Assembly (NCBI GenBank): GCA_019429225.1
Contig: JAHYJK010000013.1
Location: 1-38,759, forward strand
Length of the DNA: 38,759 bases
From: Anaerolineaceae bacterium
Lineage (GTDB): Bacteria; Chloroflexota; Anaerolineae; Anaerolineales; Anaerolineaceae
Reading direction: 5' to 3'
Of this stretch, positions 27,303 through 36,282 are shown in pieces. The notes beneath the pieces were generated by a model, which was not told the origin of the DNA, did not search any database, and was given only the letters and a program-made list of their open reading frames with translations. How positions within the stretch are numbered: the first letter of the stretch is position 1; every line of letters starts with the position of its first letter. The position numbers and the translations under genes are program-made.

Positions 27303-28748
27303 ATGTTAGAAGGAAAGAAATTTAATTTGTTTTTGAAGGTTGGAATCCTTCTCATGCTCACATCCATCATTTTTACTGCTTGTGCCCCCACTACCGTTGT
27401 TGAAACAGTAGAAAAAGTAGTAGAAAAAGAAGTTATTCAAACTCAAATAATTGAGCAAATTGTTGAGCAGGAAGTTGTCATTACAGCTACCCCCTCACCC
27501 GTCACCGGCACCCTCAATGTGTTAGGATTCACCCAGGGTGATGAAATTGCCAAAGTGCGTGTGGATACTTTCATCGAAAAATTTCCCCAGGTTGAACTCG
27601 TTATGACTGAAGGTAGTTTAGACGCTCAGCAGTTTCTCACTGCAGTAGCGAGTGGTAATGTACCCGATTTAATCTACACCAATCGTGACGTTTTAAGCAC
27701 CTACGCAACTCGTGGAGCACTTCTTCCATTAGATGATTGTGTTGCCCGACAGGATATCGATATGACCCAATACCGTGAATCAGCAGTTAAACAGGTCACT
27801 GTAGCTGGTTCTCTATATGGCATCCCGGAATTCTTCAATATCATCACCGTCCTGGTCAACGATAAAGCGCTTGCTGATGCTGGTGTAGCCATCGAGGATA
27901 TCGATACCAGTGACTGGGATAAGATTAAAGAAGTTAATGAAAAATTAACCCGTATGACCGATGGTAAAGTAACCCGCATCGGCTTTGATCCAAAACTGCC
28001 TGAATTTCTGCCCCTCTGGGTTGCAGCCAATGGTGGCGCTATGCTCTCAGATGATGGTCGTACTGCTCTGTTAGATGATCCAATAGTTGTTGAAGCGTTA
28101 GAATTTGCAGTTGCGTTACATGAACCCGCTGGTGGACGCCAGGATTTCATGGCATTTCGTGACACATGGGATTTCTTTGGATCACAAAATCAGTTCATGA
28201 GTGACCAATTAGGCGCATTCCCAATGGAACAATGGTATGTAAACGTCCTGGTTGGGTCTTCACCTGATGTTGAACTCGCTGTTCTCCCATTCTTAACCCG
28301 CGAAGGTGAAATCATCACCTACGCCACCGGAAACACCTGGGCGATTCCGCGTGGTTCCAAAAACCTGGACGCTGCCTGTGCATTCATGAAGACAGTCACA
28401 TCCCCAGAAGCCTGGACTGCTGCTGCACAAACTCGTGCCGACATGCGCGCTGAAGAAGGAACAACCTTCACCGGTGTTTACACAGCCAACAAGTTAGCAG
28501 ACCAGATTATCTTTGGTGAGATTATGCAACCGAGTGGTAGCGAAGTCTTTGACGCAGCTGTCAAAGTCCTCGTTGAAGTCCAGGACTATGCATTCTCAAT
28601 GCCCGCCAGCCCTGCTGGTTCCGAATTCAAACAAGCCTGGCAGGATGCAGTCAACCGCGTACTGGCTGGTGAACAAACAGCCGCTGAAGCCTTAGCTCAA
28701 GCCCAACAAGAAGCCCAAGACGCTCTTGATAAAGCTTGGAGCCGGTAA
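27303..28748 (+). CDS. Sugar ABC transporter substrate-binding lipoprotein (CUT1)
   Basis: Extracellular solute receptor of 481 residues, anchored by a lipid on Cys27 after a hydrophobic signal (FTAC lipobox). A Glu/Val/Lys-rich spacer with ETVEKVVEKEV-type repeats, common in Anaerolineae, runs to about residue 65. It is followed by an extracellular-solute-binding family 1 fold (FTQGDEIAKVRVDTF, then ASGNVPDLIY, and the NTWAIPRGSKN segment). AAGGAGG lies before the ATG. It is the first gene of a three-gene importer unit with both permeases immediately downstream. Together with the cytoplasmic glycosidases it probably delivers an oligosaccharide; the ligand is unknown. Confidence 0.93.
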   Translation: MLEGKKFNLFLKVGILLMLTSIIFTACAPTTVVETVEKVVEKEVIQTQIIEQIVEQEVVITATPSPVTGTLNVLGFTQGDEIAKVRVDTFIEKFPQVELVMTEGSLDAQQFLTAVASGNVPDLIYTNRDVLSTYATRGALLPLDDCVARQDIDMTQYRESAVKQVTVAGSLYGIPEFFNIITVLVNDKALADAGVAIEDIDTSDWDKIKEVNEKLTRMTDGKVTRIGFDPKLPEFLPLWVAANGGAMLSDDGRTALLDDPIVVEALEFAVALHEPAGGRQDFMAFRDTWDFFGSQNQFMSDQLGAFPMEQWYVNVLVGSSPDVELAVLPFLTREGEIITYATGNTWAIPRGSKNLDAACAFMKTVTSPEAWTAAAQTRADMRAEEGTTFTGVYTANKLADQIIFGEIMQPSGSEVFDAAVKVLVEVQDYAFSMPASPAGSEFKQAWQDAVNRVLAGEQTAAEALAQAQQEAQDALDKAWSR

Positions 28749-28751
28749 CCA

Positions 28752-29690
28752 ATGAGTGTATTACAAAACGAGATCCGCCCTAAAAAGCGGATCTCGAATC
28801 TTCAAAAGAAAGAAACTTTAGCCGCGTTGGGTTTTATTTCCCCGTGGATAATTGGCTTTATCGTATTCACCTTCGGTCCAATGATCGCAAGCCTATATTT
28901 ATCATTGACTGAATACGACATTCTACGGCCACCTTTATATGTTGGTCTTGATAATTATGCCCAATTATTAAAAGATCCAAAGATTGCCAAAAGCTTATAT
29001 AATTCTTTCTTTTATGCCATCCTACACGTTCCCCTGGCCACAATCGTCGCATTAGCCATGGCGGTGGTGTTGAATAATGTGCCAAGGCGAGCTGCCGGGT
29101 TCTTTCGGACTGCTTTCTATCTGCCTTCCATTACGCCATCCGTGGCAATTGGAACTTTATGGCTCTGGCTCTTGAACCCCCGTATCGGCTTGATCAATCG
29201 TGGTTTGGAGTTTATTGGCATAAACGGCCCCAACTGGATCGCAGATCCTAACTGGGTAAAACCTGGAATCGTGCTGATGAGCCTGTGGAGTGTTGGTGGA
29301 ACAATTATTATTTACTTAGCCGCTTTACGTGAAGTACCCAAAGAATTATATGAAGCTTCAAGAATAGATGGCGCCAGCAATTGGAAACAGTTCACAAAAA
29401 TCACTTTACCGATGATCAGTGGATCGATATTTTTTACGCTCATCGTAAACACAATTGGCTCATTACAGATTTTTTCGGAAGTCTATACGATGTATTTTGG
29501 GCAAATGAACGCATCGACAGGAACAGACTCAGCTCTGTTCTTTGTGATTTACCTGTTCCGTCAAGCCTTTGAATTTCTAAACATGGGATACGCTTCAGCG
29601 ATGGCCTGGGTGCTTTTCGTTATCGTTATGGTCCTGACGGTGATTCAGATGGCATTCAGCAAACGCTGGGTTTACTACGAAGGAGAATAA
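28752..29690 (+). CDS. Sugar ABC transporter permease (MalF-type)
   Basis: 312-residue inner-membrane subunit with about six transmembrane helices, beginning LGFISPWIIGFIVFTFGP. The EAA loop that contacts the ATPase is present (EASRIDGASNW followed by KITLPM). The ATG lies 3 nt after the lipoprotein stop, with GGAG upstream. It pairs with the MalG-type subunit that follows. No ATPase gene is seen in the window, so a shared MsmX/UgpC-like ATPase elsewhere is expected (inference). Confidence 0.94.
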   Translation: MSVLQNEIRPKKRISNLQKKETLAALGFISPWIIGFIVFTFGPMIASLYLSLTEYDILRPPLYVGLDNYAQLLKDPKIAKSLYNSFFYAILHVPLATIVALAMAVVLNNVPRRAAGFFRTAFYLPSITPSVAIGTLWLWLLNPRIGLINRGLEFIGINGPNWIADPNWVKPGIVLMSLWSVGGTIIIYLAALREVPKELYEASRIDGASNWKQFTKITLPMISGSIFFTLIVNTIGSLQIFSEVYTMYFGQMNASTGTDSALFFVIYLFRQAFEFLNMGYASAMAWVLFVIVMVLTVIQMAFSKRWVYYEGE

Positions 29691-29693
29691 GAC

Positions 29694-30590
29694 GTGAACA
29701 TTGAATCTGGTAAAACTGTAATCCCAACCACCTTTTGGAATAAGATATACAACAACAATACAAAATCGATAGCCAGTAAGACCATATATATTCTTGTTCT
29801 CCTGTTTGTTACTGCTCTTTTTATCCTGCCGTTTTTGTGGTTGATTAGCGCTTCTTTAAAAATTCGTTCAGAAGTTTTTAATTTTGAATGGATTCCAGAT
29901 CCGGTAGCGTGGATAAACTATGCGAAAGTCTGGGAAGCTGTCCCATTATTAACATGGGCAAAAAACAGTGTTTTGGTAGGATTCCTGGCTGCCATCGCCG
30001 TCGTTGTGAGTTGTTCACTGGTTGCCTTCGGATTTTCTTACTTCCGTTTTCCGGGCAGAGATTTTCTTTTTGGTTTGGTTTTGGGAACCATGATGTTACC
30101 AGGCGCGGTCACCTTAATTCCCGTCTATATGGTTTGGGATAAATTAGGCCAGATCAACTCCCTTACTCCCCTCTGGGCTCAAAATCTATTTGGGTCTGCA
30201 TTTTATATATTCTTGATGAGGCAATTTTTTCTGTCTCTCCCCAGAGAGTTATTTGAAGCCGCCAGGGTTGATGGCGCATCCTATTTACAAATGTGGTACA
30301 AAATTGCCCTGCCCCTCACCCAGACAGCAATGATTGTAGTATTCATCTTTGAATTCAAAGCCAGCTGGGCCGAACTTCAAAAATCACTCATTTACCTGCA
30401 AAATAATATGTTATTTACCCTTCCACGAGGATTAAAAGCAATTCTGGATCGTTTTGGACAGGGTGGTGAAATGCAATGGGAAATCGTGTTAGCAGCCAGT
30501 GTAATTGTCACAATACCAATGGTGATTCTGTTCTTTATGGGTCAAAGGTATTTTATGGAAGGTATTTCAACAACCGGCCGCAAAGGCTGA
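29694..30590 (+). CDS. Sugar ABC transporter permease (MalG-type)
   Basis: 298-residue inner-membrane subunit with about six helices, after a cytoplasmic N-terminus of 30 residues. The EAA motif EAARVDGASYLQMW with KIALPL is clear. It starts with GTG at 29694, supported by AGGAG eight bases upstream and a 3-nt gap after the preceding permease. It is the last gene of the importer operon and is followed by the hairpin at 30618-30649. Confidence 0.94.
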   Translation: MNIESGKTVIPTTFWNKIYNNNTKSIASKTIYILVLLFVTALFILPFLWLISASLKIRSEVFNFEWIPDPVAWINYAKVWEAVPLLTWAKNSVLVGFLAAIAVVVSCSLVAFGFSYFRFPGRDFLFGLVLGTMMLPGAVTLIPVYMVWDKLGQINSLTPLWAQNLFGSAFYIFLMRQFFLSLPRELFEAARVDGASYLQMWYKIALPLTQTAMIVVFIFEFKASWAELQKSLIYLQNNMLFTLPRGLKAILDRFGQGGEMQWEIVLAASVIVTIPMVILFFMGQRYFMEGISTTGRKG

Positions 30591-30617
30591 TCGCTTTCTT
30601 AGTTCATTCTTTTCTCA

Positions 30618-30649
30618 AAAAGCGTGGATGGTCTACCATCCACGCTTTT
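30618..30649. terminator. Bidirectional rho-independent terminator
   Basis: A perfect 11-bp inverted repeat, GCGTGGATGGT with ACCATCCACGC, flanked by AAAA on the left and TTTT on the right. It works in both directions, ending the importer operon (plus, stop at 30590) and the ROK repressor gene (minus, stop at 30657). Confidence 0.93.
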
Positions 30650-30656
30650 GTATTCG

Positions 30657-31907
30657 TCACTTCCGCAACATACTCGGATTTTGGAAAAGTTCTCTCAAAA
30701 CCAGCGAAAATGCGCCAATAATTTGCACATCCTGTCCCATCTCAGAAAAATAAAGCTGAACTGGTTTTTTATAACCTGACAATGTTCGAGTTTTAATCGC
30801 GTTAACCAGATGGTCATATAGTAATTTTTCTGCAAATTCAATTTCTCCACCCACAACAATCGCTTCGGGATCAAAAATATTCACCAGGTTGGTAATTCCT
30901 GCAGCCAGTGCATTTCGCATACGTTCGATACCTTCCAAGCACAACGGATCATTTGCTTCCGCAGCTTCAACGATTGTCTTGAATGACACCTGCTTTGAAT
31001 CCCCCTTCACGATCATCATGAGTGTTTCTGCCTGTCTGCCTTGTTCCATTTGATCCAGCACATATCTTCTGACAGAACGGGGTGATGCATATAATTCCAG
31101 GCAGCCATAATTTCCACAACTACATTGCGGACCATTCATGTCCACTGTGGTGTGACCAATTTCCCCAGCGGTGCACTCTTCGCCATGGTAAATTTCACCA
31201 CCAATCATTACACCTCCGCCCAGTCCACCATCCGCCAATAAAAAGATAAAATTATCTGCTTCACGCATCTGACCAAATAGTTTTTCTGCGGTAGCACTGG
31301 CGTTGGCATCCTGTTCCAAAAAAGTAGGCAAATGGAAACGGTCTTCAATAATTTTTCTGATCGGAGTGCTTGGCCATCCTGGAAAATTAGGAGGTGACAA
31401 CAAAACACCTTCTTTTACGTTGAGCGGTCCTGGAGCGCAGATCCCAATGCCCACAAGTTCTCGCTCGTTGACTTTGGATTTCTGGACTAATTCATCGATG
31501 ATATTGAGTAAATTTTCAATATTAATCTGGCTGGTTTTATCCGTCTGGGTTGCGTAAATCTCCGAAAAAATTCGTTCTTCTAAATTCAAGTCGGTGATCA
31601 TGGCGCGCATAAAATACCGATCAAGATGAACAGCGATAATATAACCAGCTTGTGAGCGGATTTTTAGCAAAGTTGAGGGTCTACCACCTTTTGATTCCGT
31701 GATGCCAGCTTCCTCAATCAACCCCAAACTCGTCAATTCCCGTGCGATGTGTGTTACAGTGGCTGGATTTAATCCGGAAACCTTTGCCAGTTCTGATCTC
31801 GAGATAGCACCAGCTTCTCTGATCGTTCGAAAAATTACCGCTCGATTAATGAGTTTTATATCCCCCAAATTACGCCCGGAACCGTCATTAAAAAATGGAT
31901 TTTGCAT
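30657..31907 (-). CDS. ROK-family transcriptional repressor
   Basis: 416 residues: an N-terminal winged helix-turn-helix (about 20-80; GAISRSELAKVSGLNPATVT with KGGRPSTLL at the wing) joined to a ROK sugar-binding domain. That domain keeps GGLGGGVMIGG, TAGEIGH and the zinc motif CSCGNYGCLE, so it probably senses a sugar or sugar phosphate. It is convergent with the importer operon. It is the best local candidate for binding the TAGTTTRTTG half-sites in front of the two glycosidase operons, the ROK kinase and the importer. GGGGA lies nine bases before the ATG, and a minus-strand TATAAT box is at 31978-31983. Confidence 0.92.
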   Translation of the reverse strand: MQNPFFNDGSGRNLGDIKLINRAVIFRTIREAGAISRSELAKVSGLNPATVTHIARELTSLGLIEEAGITESKGGRPSTLLKIRSQAGYIIAVHLDRYFMRAMITDLNLEERIFSEIYATQTDKTSQINIENLLNIIDELVQKSKVNERELVGIGICAPGPLNVKEGVLLSPPNFPGWPSTPIRKIIEDRFHLPTFLEQDANASATAEKLFGQMREADNFIFLLADGGLGGGVMIGGEIYHGEECTAGEIGHTTVDMNGPQCSCGNYGCLELYASPRSVRRYVLDQMEQGRQAETLMMIVKGDSKQVSFKTIVEAAEANDPLCLEGIERMRNALAAGITNLVNIFDPEAIVVGGEIEFAEKLLYDHLVNAIKTRTLSGYKKPVQLYFSEMGQDVQIIGAFSLVLRELFQNPSMLRK

Positions 31908-31977
31908 ATTTACATATCCCCATTTCGATGGAGTTTAATTATTTTTGATTCAAGAATTGACTTTATTTAACAATTAA

Positions 31978-31983
31978 ATTATA
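31978..31983 (-). promoter_or_regulatory. -10 box of the ROK repressor gene
   Basis: TATAAT on the minus strand, about 70 nt before the ATG. No good -35 is seen at the right spacing, so this is tentative. The rest of 31908-32037 is AT-rich, with no full operator copy. Confidence 0.4.
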
Positions 31984-32037
31984 CCAATAAAACCAATTAT
32001 TGATCAGTTGCAAGCCGAATCCCCCTCAGGACAAATT

Positions 32038-33766
32038 CTAGTTCACCGGTAAACCCATGCAATTCCCACTCTCAAGAATAATCGAATGGTTGGCGTTGGC
32101 AACCAGGGCACACATCTGGGTGGCATCTTTTGTCATTTTATAGACACTATACCCGGTGAAAGGTCGTGGTTCACCGTATAACATCCAGGGGCCCGTGCCA
32201 GGCTTGCCAGCATTCTCCGGTTTTACTGTATCAAAGAAGAAGTGAATATGCTGACCCGGCAAAACTTCGGTATATCCAAAAGTTTCATAAGCCACCGAAT
32301 ATTGGTTGGATGAGGTGAATGTGATTTCATTGATCTTCACATACAGTGCTGGGTATGTCGGTGTGGGTGTACTGGGTACCTCGGTAGGAGCCAGCGTGGC
32401 GGAGGGTTGAAAGGTTGCCGTTGGTAGATTCTGTGTTGGAGCGAGCGTATTGGTGGCTTCCACCAGGCTGGCTGAGGAGACATTGGCATTCTCGGTCTGG
32501 ATTACTGGCGCCACACTATCCGTCGCGGTACCATCAGCAGTCTGCCTCTCCCTCAATTGTGAGAGAAGAAAACCACCCACCACCAGCACACCGACAATTA
32601 ATAAAAATGCACCCCCCCAATCCCGGCAATCCACATCCAGCGTTTCGATTTCTGCTTTTGTGGTTTTGAATTCATATTGGGCACAGAATGGATAGGAAAG
32701 GCCGGATTAGATCCGGAAACTGATGTCCGCATGGGAGAATCGTAAACAGTTTGATGATCCCCCATTGGAACTGGTATGGGGTTCGGTCTGATGGGTGGGT
32801 TGTTTTGACCGGATTGTGAGAAAACGTTTGCCGGTGTTGCAACCGGTTGCGATGAAACTGGCATGGAAGCTGGAAAAACTGTGGGTTGACCTTCATCTGC
32901 TATTCCAGTTTTGTTCTCAAAACCCTGCAGAATTCTTTTAAGAGCAGTGGAAAATTCATCCGTGGAAGCATATCGCTGATTACGATCCTTCGCCAAAGCT
33001 TTCATCAATACCGGGACTAATTGTGGATCCAGATCGGCCCGCAATGGTCGAATGTCCGGTACCGGGTCATTTAAGTGCATCATCATCACAGTCATCACCG
33101 AATTGGCTTCGAACGGTGGTTTTCCACTCAGCATTTCATACAGGGTGATTCCCAACGCATAAATATCCGAACGCTGGTCAGCTGGTTCGGATCTTACCAC
33201 TTCAGGCGGCATGTATCGGGCTGTTCCCATAACGGCTCCCGTTACCGTGTGCATCTGACCGCCAATGATTTTGACGATCCCAAAATCCATGAGGATAGCT
33301 TGATTGTTAACATCCAGCATGATATTGGCAGGCTTGATATCGCGGTGCACCATACCGCGTTTATGCGCATAACTCAATGCATTGCAGATATCGATCGTGA
33401 TTTTCAGAGCTTCTTCCAGGGACATCCGACGGTTACTGTCATTCAGTCGCTTGAGACGTTCCTGTAAAGTCTCACCCGGAACAAATTCCATGACCATGTA
33501 ATTAATACCCTGATCGGTATTGAAGTCAAAAACCTGGACGATATTGGGGTGTCGCAGGGATGCCACCACCGAAGCTTCTTCCTCGAAACGGTTGACAAAT
33601 TCCTGGTCTGAGCTGAGATGCGAGTGCACCAGCTTCACTGCCACCACTCGTTCAAGTTGAGATCGAAGGCTTTGTACACCGCTGACATACCGCCCTGACC
33701 CAATAACGCTTCGATTTTATAGCGGCCACCTAATGTCTGTCCAATCCAGGATGGTTGATTCATCAT
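32038..33766 (-). pseudogene. Ser/Thr receptor kinase (PknB type), disrupted by two frameshifts
   Basis: Begins with ATG at 33766 (AAGGA eight bases upstream): WIGQTLGGRYKIEALLGQGG and YKAF, then the frame breaks near 33650-33655. One missing base separates NL from RVVAVK-type sequence; the sister kinase reads NLRRVVAIK there. The kinase continues in another frame with VHRDIKPANIML and DFGIVKI, a Pro-rich linker and a cluster of basic residues. It breaks again in a run of seven G (C7 at 32612-32618 on plus). One extra G would restore a membrane helix (AFLLIVGVLVVGGFLL) and a 150-residue extracellular domain after a Thr/Pro linker. Adding one base at each place gives exactly 577 codons including the stop. 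It is either a pseudogene or two sequencing errors. Confidence 0.85.
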
Positions 33767-33807
33767 TTTATAATTCCTTCAATTCAATATGAATTATAGT
33801 TAATAGA

Positions 33808-33856
33808 CCTGATTACTATAATTTGACTTTCTAGATCAAATTATACAGTAATCAGG
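33808..33856. other. Long inverted repeat between the two kinase genes
   Basis: CCTGATTACT followed by ATAATTTGA pairs with TCAAATTATA and AGTAATCAGG: about 19 pairs with a 2-nt bulge and a 9-nt loop. It lies about 65 nt after the stop of the BMP-fusion kinase and 40 nt before the next start. There is no T-run, so it is not a standard terminator. It may be a regulatory RNA structure or an operator. Confidence 0.5.
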
Positions 33857-33921
33857 ACTGAATACAATTTATTACATAACTTTTTTGAAGAATTTTAGTA
33901 AATGAAAGCCTACATTCCAGT

Positions 33922-36282
33922 TTATTTGATTTTATAAATAGGACTTAACTCAATCTCCCCTACGATTATCTTTTCACGAATTTCCTGAATTTCAATTCTA
34001 ATTTGTTCAGGAATTATTTGTTCCATTTCATAAAAAGGTGCTAACCCAACCCCATCATTTTCCAGTCTTCCAACATACTTGCCCCCCTCAAACGCTCCCT
34101 CCACACTTCTCTGAATAATTTCATATGTTGTCACATCGGTATTTTTTAATACAGATGTCAGAATAACCGCTGCAAATTCAGGGTTTTCAATCACCCAATC
34201 ACTATCCACGCCAATAATATAGCCCGCATCTCGCTCCTTTATCACCATTGCAGTGCCCAAACCGACCTGCCCTGCCACTGGAAAGATGATATCTACATTC
34301 TGGTTGATTAATTCATTACCAATCTCCACACCTAAATCCATATTATCAAATGAATTAACAAACATACCACCATCCGGGTTATTGATATTCCAACCTATTA
34401 CCTGAACATTGACGCCTTTGACCCGATTGTAATAGCTGACACCACGGGTAAATCCATCCATAAATAACTTTACGGGTTGGAGCGGCATACCGCCATAAGT
34501 CGCAACAAATCCAGTTTCGGTCATTCTTGCTGCCAGATAACCAGCCAGGAACGCAGCCTCGTCAATCTGATAGATCTGACAGGATAGGTTCGGGAGATCG
34601 GTATCGACATCAACATCAATAACGCTGAAGTTAATCTCTGGATTGGCTTGAGCGAAAGCGATGGTGATATCTCCCAGCATGTATCCAGCAGAAACAATCA
34701 AGTCACAGCGTCTTTCAACAAAAGTTGTTAAATGCTTCTCATAATCCCCTTCTTCGAAAGATTGTAAGACCTCAACCTTGATACCCAGTGTTTTTTCTGC
34801 ATTCATGATCCCTTTATTTACGGTTTGTTGAAATGTACTCTCGAATACACTTCCCAGATCGGTTAACTGACAAACATTAAATTCTTGTTCCTGCAAGAGA
34901 ATTGCTGTTTCAGTCTTTTTTGTCGACTCTGCCCTGGCAGCATTCATCACTTCCATTGCCGATAAGGTTAATTGACTGCTGTGTAGACTATCCGTATTCG
35001 CTGGCTTTTGTGTTGGTTGGGTTAGCTCTGCAATTGGTTTCTCCCCTGTAAAGCCAAACCAGGAGGTTGCCATGCCAATAAAAATGACAACCAATACAAA
35101 GGTAACCAAAATCAATCCAATAAATAGAATTTTCGGTTTCTTTTTGGGCTTATCAGATGCTCCTAACTTTGCTGGCTTTTCAATCACAGTGGCAGTAATC
35201 AATTCTGAAGCAAGAGGCTCATTTGAACGTTCTACGACAGTAACATCCTGTTCTCTTTGAACGTTGGAGTGATCTATGCGGGTAACTTCTTGCTCAATTT
35301 TTTTAGAGGAAAGGTCAACCATGGTTACATCTTCTTTGTGAAGTTGTTCAGGTGGAATAACATGTGTCAATTGTTCTTCATTATCTTTTAATTCTGCAGA
35401 AACTGAGGCGGTTGGCCATTTAATTTCGTTTGTTTCCATCTGGTGGTGTAAGTTGCGTAATGCTTTCACCAAATCATCCGCTGTTTGAAAGCGGTTATTT
35501 CGATCTTTTTCTAAAGTTTTTTTTATGATTTGCGTTAATTCTTCGGGTAAATCATCTCTAATCGTCATGATATCTGGAATGGGATCATTTAAATGCATCA
35601 ACATAATCGTCATCGCAGAATCAGCCTCAAAAGGAGGTCTGCCGCTCAACATTTCAAACAAAGTGATACCCAATGAATAAATATCAGAGCGTTGATCTGC
35701 GGGTTCAGACCTGATAACTTCCGGAGCCATATAATTCGCTGTTCCTATCACTGTGCCTGTTAAGGTATGCGCAGAGCTGCCAACGATTTTTACAATCCCA
35801 AAATCCATCAGAACCGCTTGATTGTTTATATCCAGCATAATATTGCCGGGTTTCACATCGCGATGCACCATTCCTCGTTTGTGAGCGTAACTTAATCCAT
35901 CACACACATTGGTGGTAATCTGAATTGCATCTTCGATGGCCATTTTTCTCTGATTTTTGTTCAAACGTTGTAATCTTGCCTGTAGTGTTTCTCCAGGAAC
36001 GTACTCCATCACCATATAATTCACATCCTCATCCGTATTAAAATCGAAAACCTGAACAATATTCGGATGGCGCAGGGAAGCAATCGCCGCTGCTTCCTCC
36101 TCAAATCTTCTCAAGAATGATGGGTCAGAACTCAAATGAGGGTGGACTATTTTAATGGCGACCACCCGCCTGAGATTAGGGTCTATTGCCTTATAAACAG
36201 CTGACATCCCCCCCTGCCCTAAAAGCTCTTCAATTTTATAGCGCCCATTTAACGTCTGACCGATCCATCTGGATTGTTTCAT
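33922..36282 (-). CDS. Receptor Ser/Thr kinase fused to a BMP/PnrA-type solute-binding domain
   Basis: 786 residues from the ATG at 36282 (AAAGGA nine bases upstream; the frame extends to a TTG at 36300). The cytoplasmic PknB-type kinase has the glycine loop GQGGMSAVYKA, Lys44 in VAIK, the catalytic Asp142 in HRDVKPGN, Asp160 of DFG, and APE. Residues 280-380 form an acidic linker with three 14-residue repeats. A single membrane helix (ILFIGLILVTFVLVVIFIG) lies near 385-405. From about 468 to the end is a BMP-family periplasmic-binding fold (CQLTDLGSVFES, LIVSAGYMLGD, and the VDSDWV segment), related to nucleoside receptors such as PnrA/Med. The fusion implies a one-protein sensor: extracellular ligand binding drives intracellular phosphorylation (inference). 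Confidence 0.92.
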   Translation of the reverse strand: MKQSRWIGQTLNGRYKIEELLGQGGMSAVYKAIDPNLRRVVAIKIVHPHLSSDPSFLRRFEEEAAAIASLRHPNIVQVFDFNTDEDVNYMVMEYVPGETLQARLQRLNKNQRKMAIEDAIQITTNVCDGLSYAHKRGMVHRDVKPGNIMLDINNQAVLMDFGIVKIVGSSAHTLTGTVIGTANYMAPEVIRSEPADQRSDIYSLGITLFEMLSGRPPFEADSAMTIMLMHLNDPIPDIMTIRDDLPEELTQIIKKTLEKDRNNRFQTADDLVKALRNLHHQMETNEIKWPTASVSAELKDNEEQLTHVIPPEQLHKEDVTMVDLSSKKIEQEVTRIDHSNVQREQDVTVVERSNEPLASELITATVIEKPAKLGASDKPKKKPKILFIGLILVTFVLVVIFIGMATSWFGFTGEKPIAELTQPTQKPANTDSLHSSQLTLSAMEVMNAARAESTKKTETAILLQEQEFNVCQLTDLGSVFESTFQQTVNKGIMNAEKTLGIKVEVLQSFEEGDYEKHLTTFVERRCDLIVSAGYMLGDITIAFAQANPEINFSVIDVDVDTDLPNLSCQIYQIDEAAFLAGYLAARMTETGFVATYGGMPLQPVKLFMDGFTRGVSYYNRVKGVNVQVIGWNINNPDGGMFVNSFDNMDLGVEIGNELINQNVDIIFPVAGQVGLGTAMVIKERDAGYIIGVDSDWVIENPEFAAVILTSVLKNTDVTTYEIIQRSVEGAFEGGKYVGRLENDGVGLAPFYEMEQIIPEQIRIEIQEIREKIIVGEIELSPIYKIK

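Noticed and set aside
27701-28165. Open frame of 154 codons antisense to the sugar-binding lipoprotein
   Set aside because: Ser/Arg-rich shadow of a strongly supported gene, with no ribosome site or domain.
31945-31953. TTGATTCAA core upstream of the ROK repressor gene as an autoregulatory operator
   Set aside because: Only the centre of the palindrome matches; the outer TAGTTT arms are missing at the right distance, so autoregulation is not supported.
32038-32634. Independent 198-residue secreted protein with an N-terminal membrane helix
   Set aside because: It has no ribosome site; its helix follows the basic stop-transfer region of the kinase once the G7 frameshift is corrected. It is the C-terminal part of the broken receptor kinase.
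32598-33647. Independent 349-residue kinase starting with GTG at 33647
   Set aside because: It lacks the glycine loop, which lies just upstream in another frame, and the first residues align inside the kinase domain of the sister protein. It is the middle part of the frameshifted gene.
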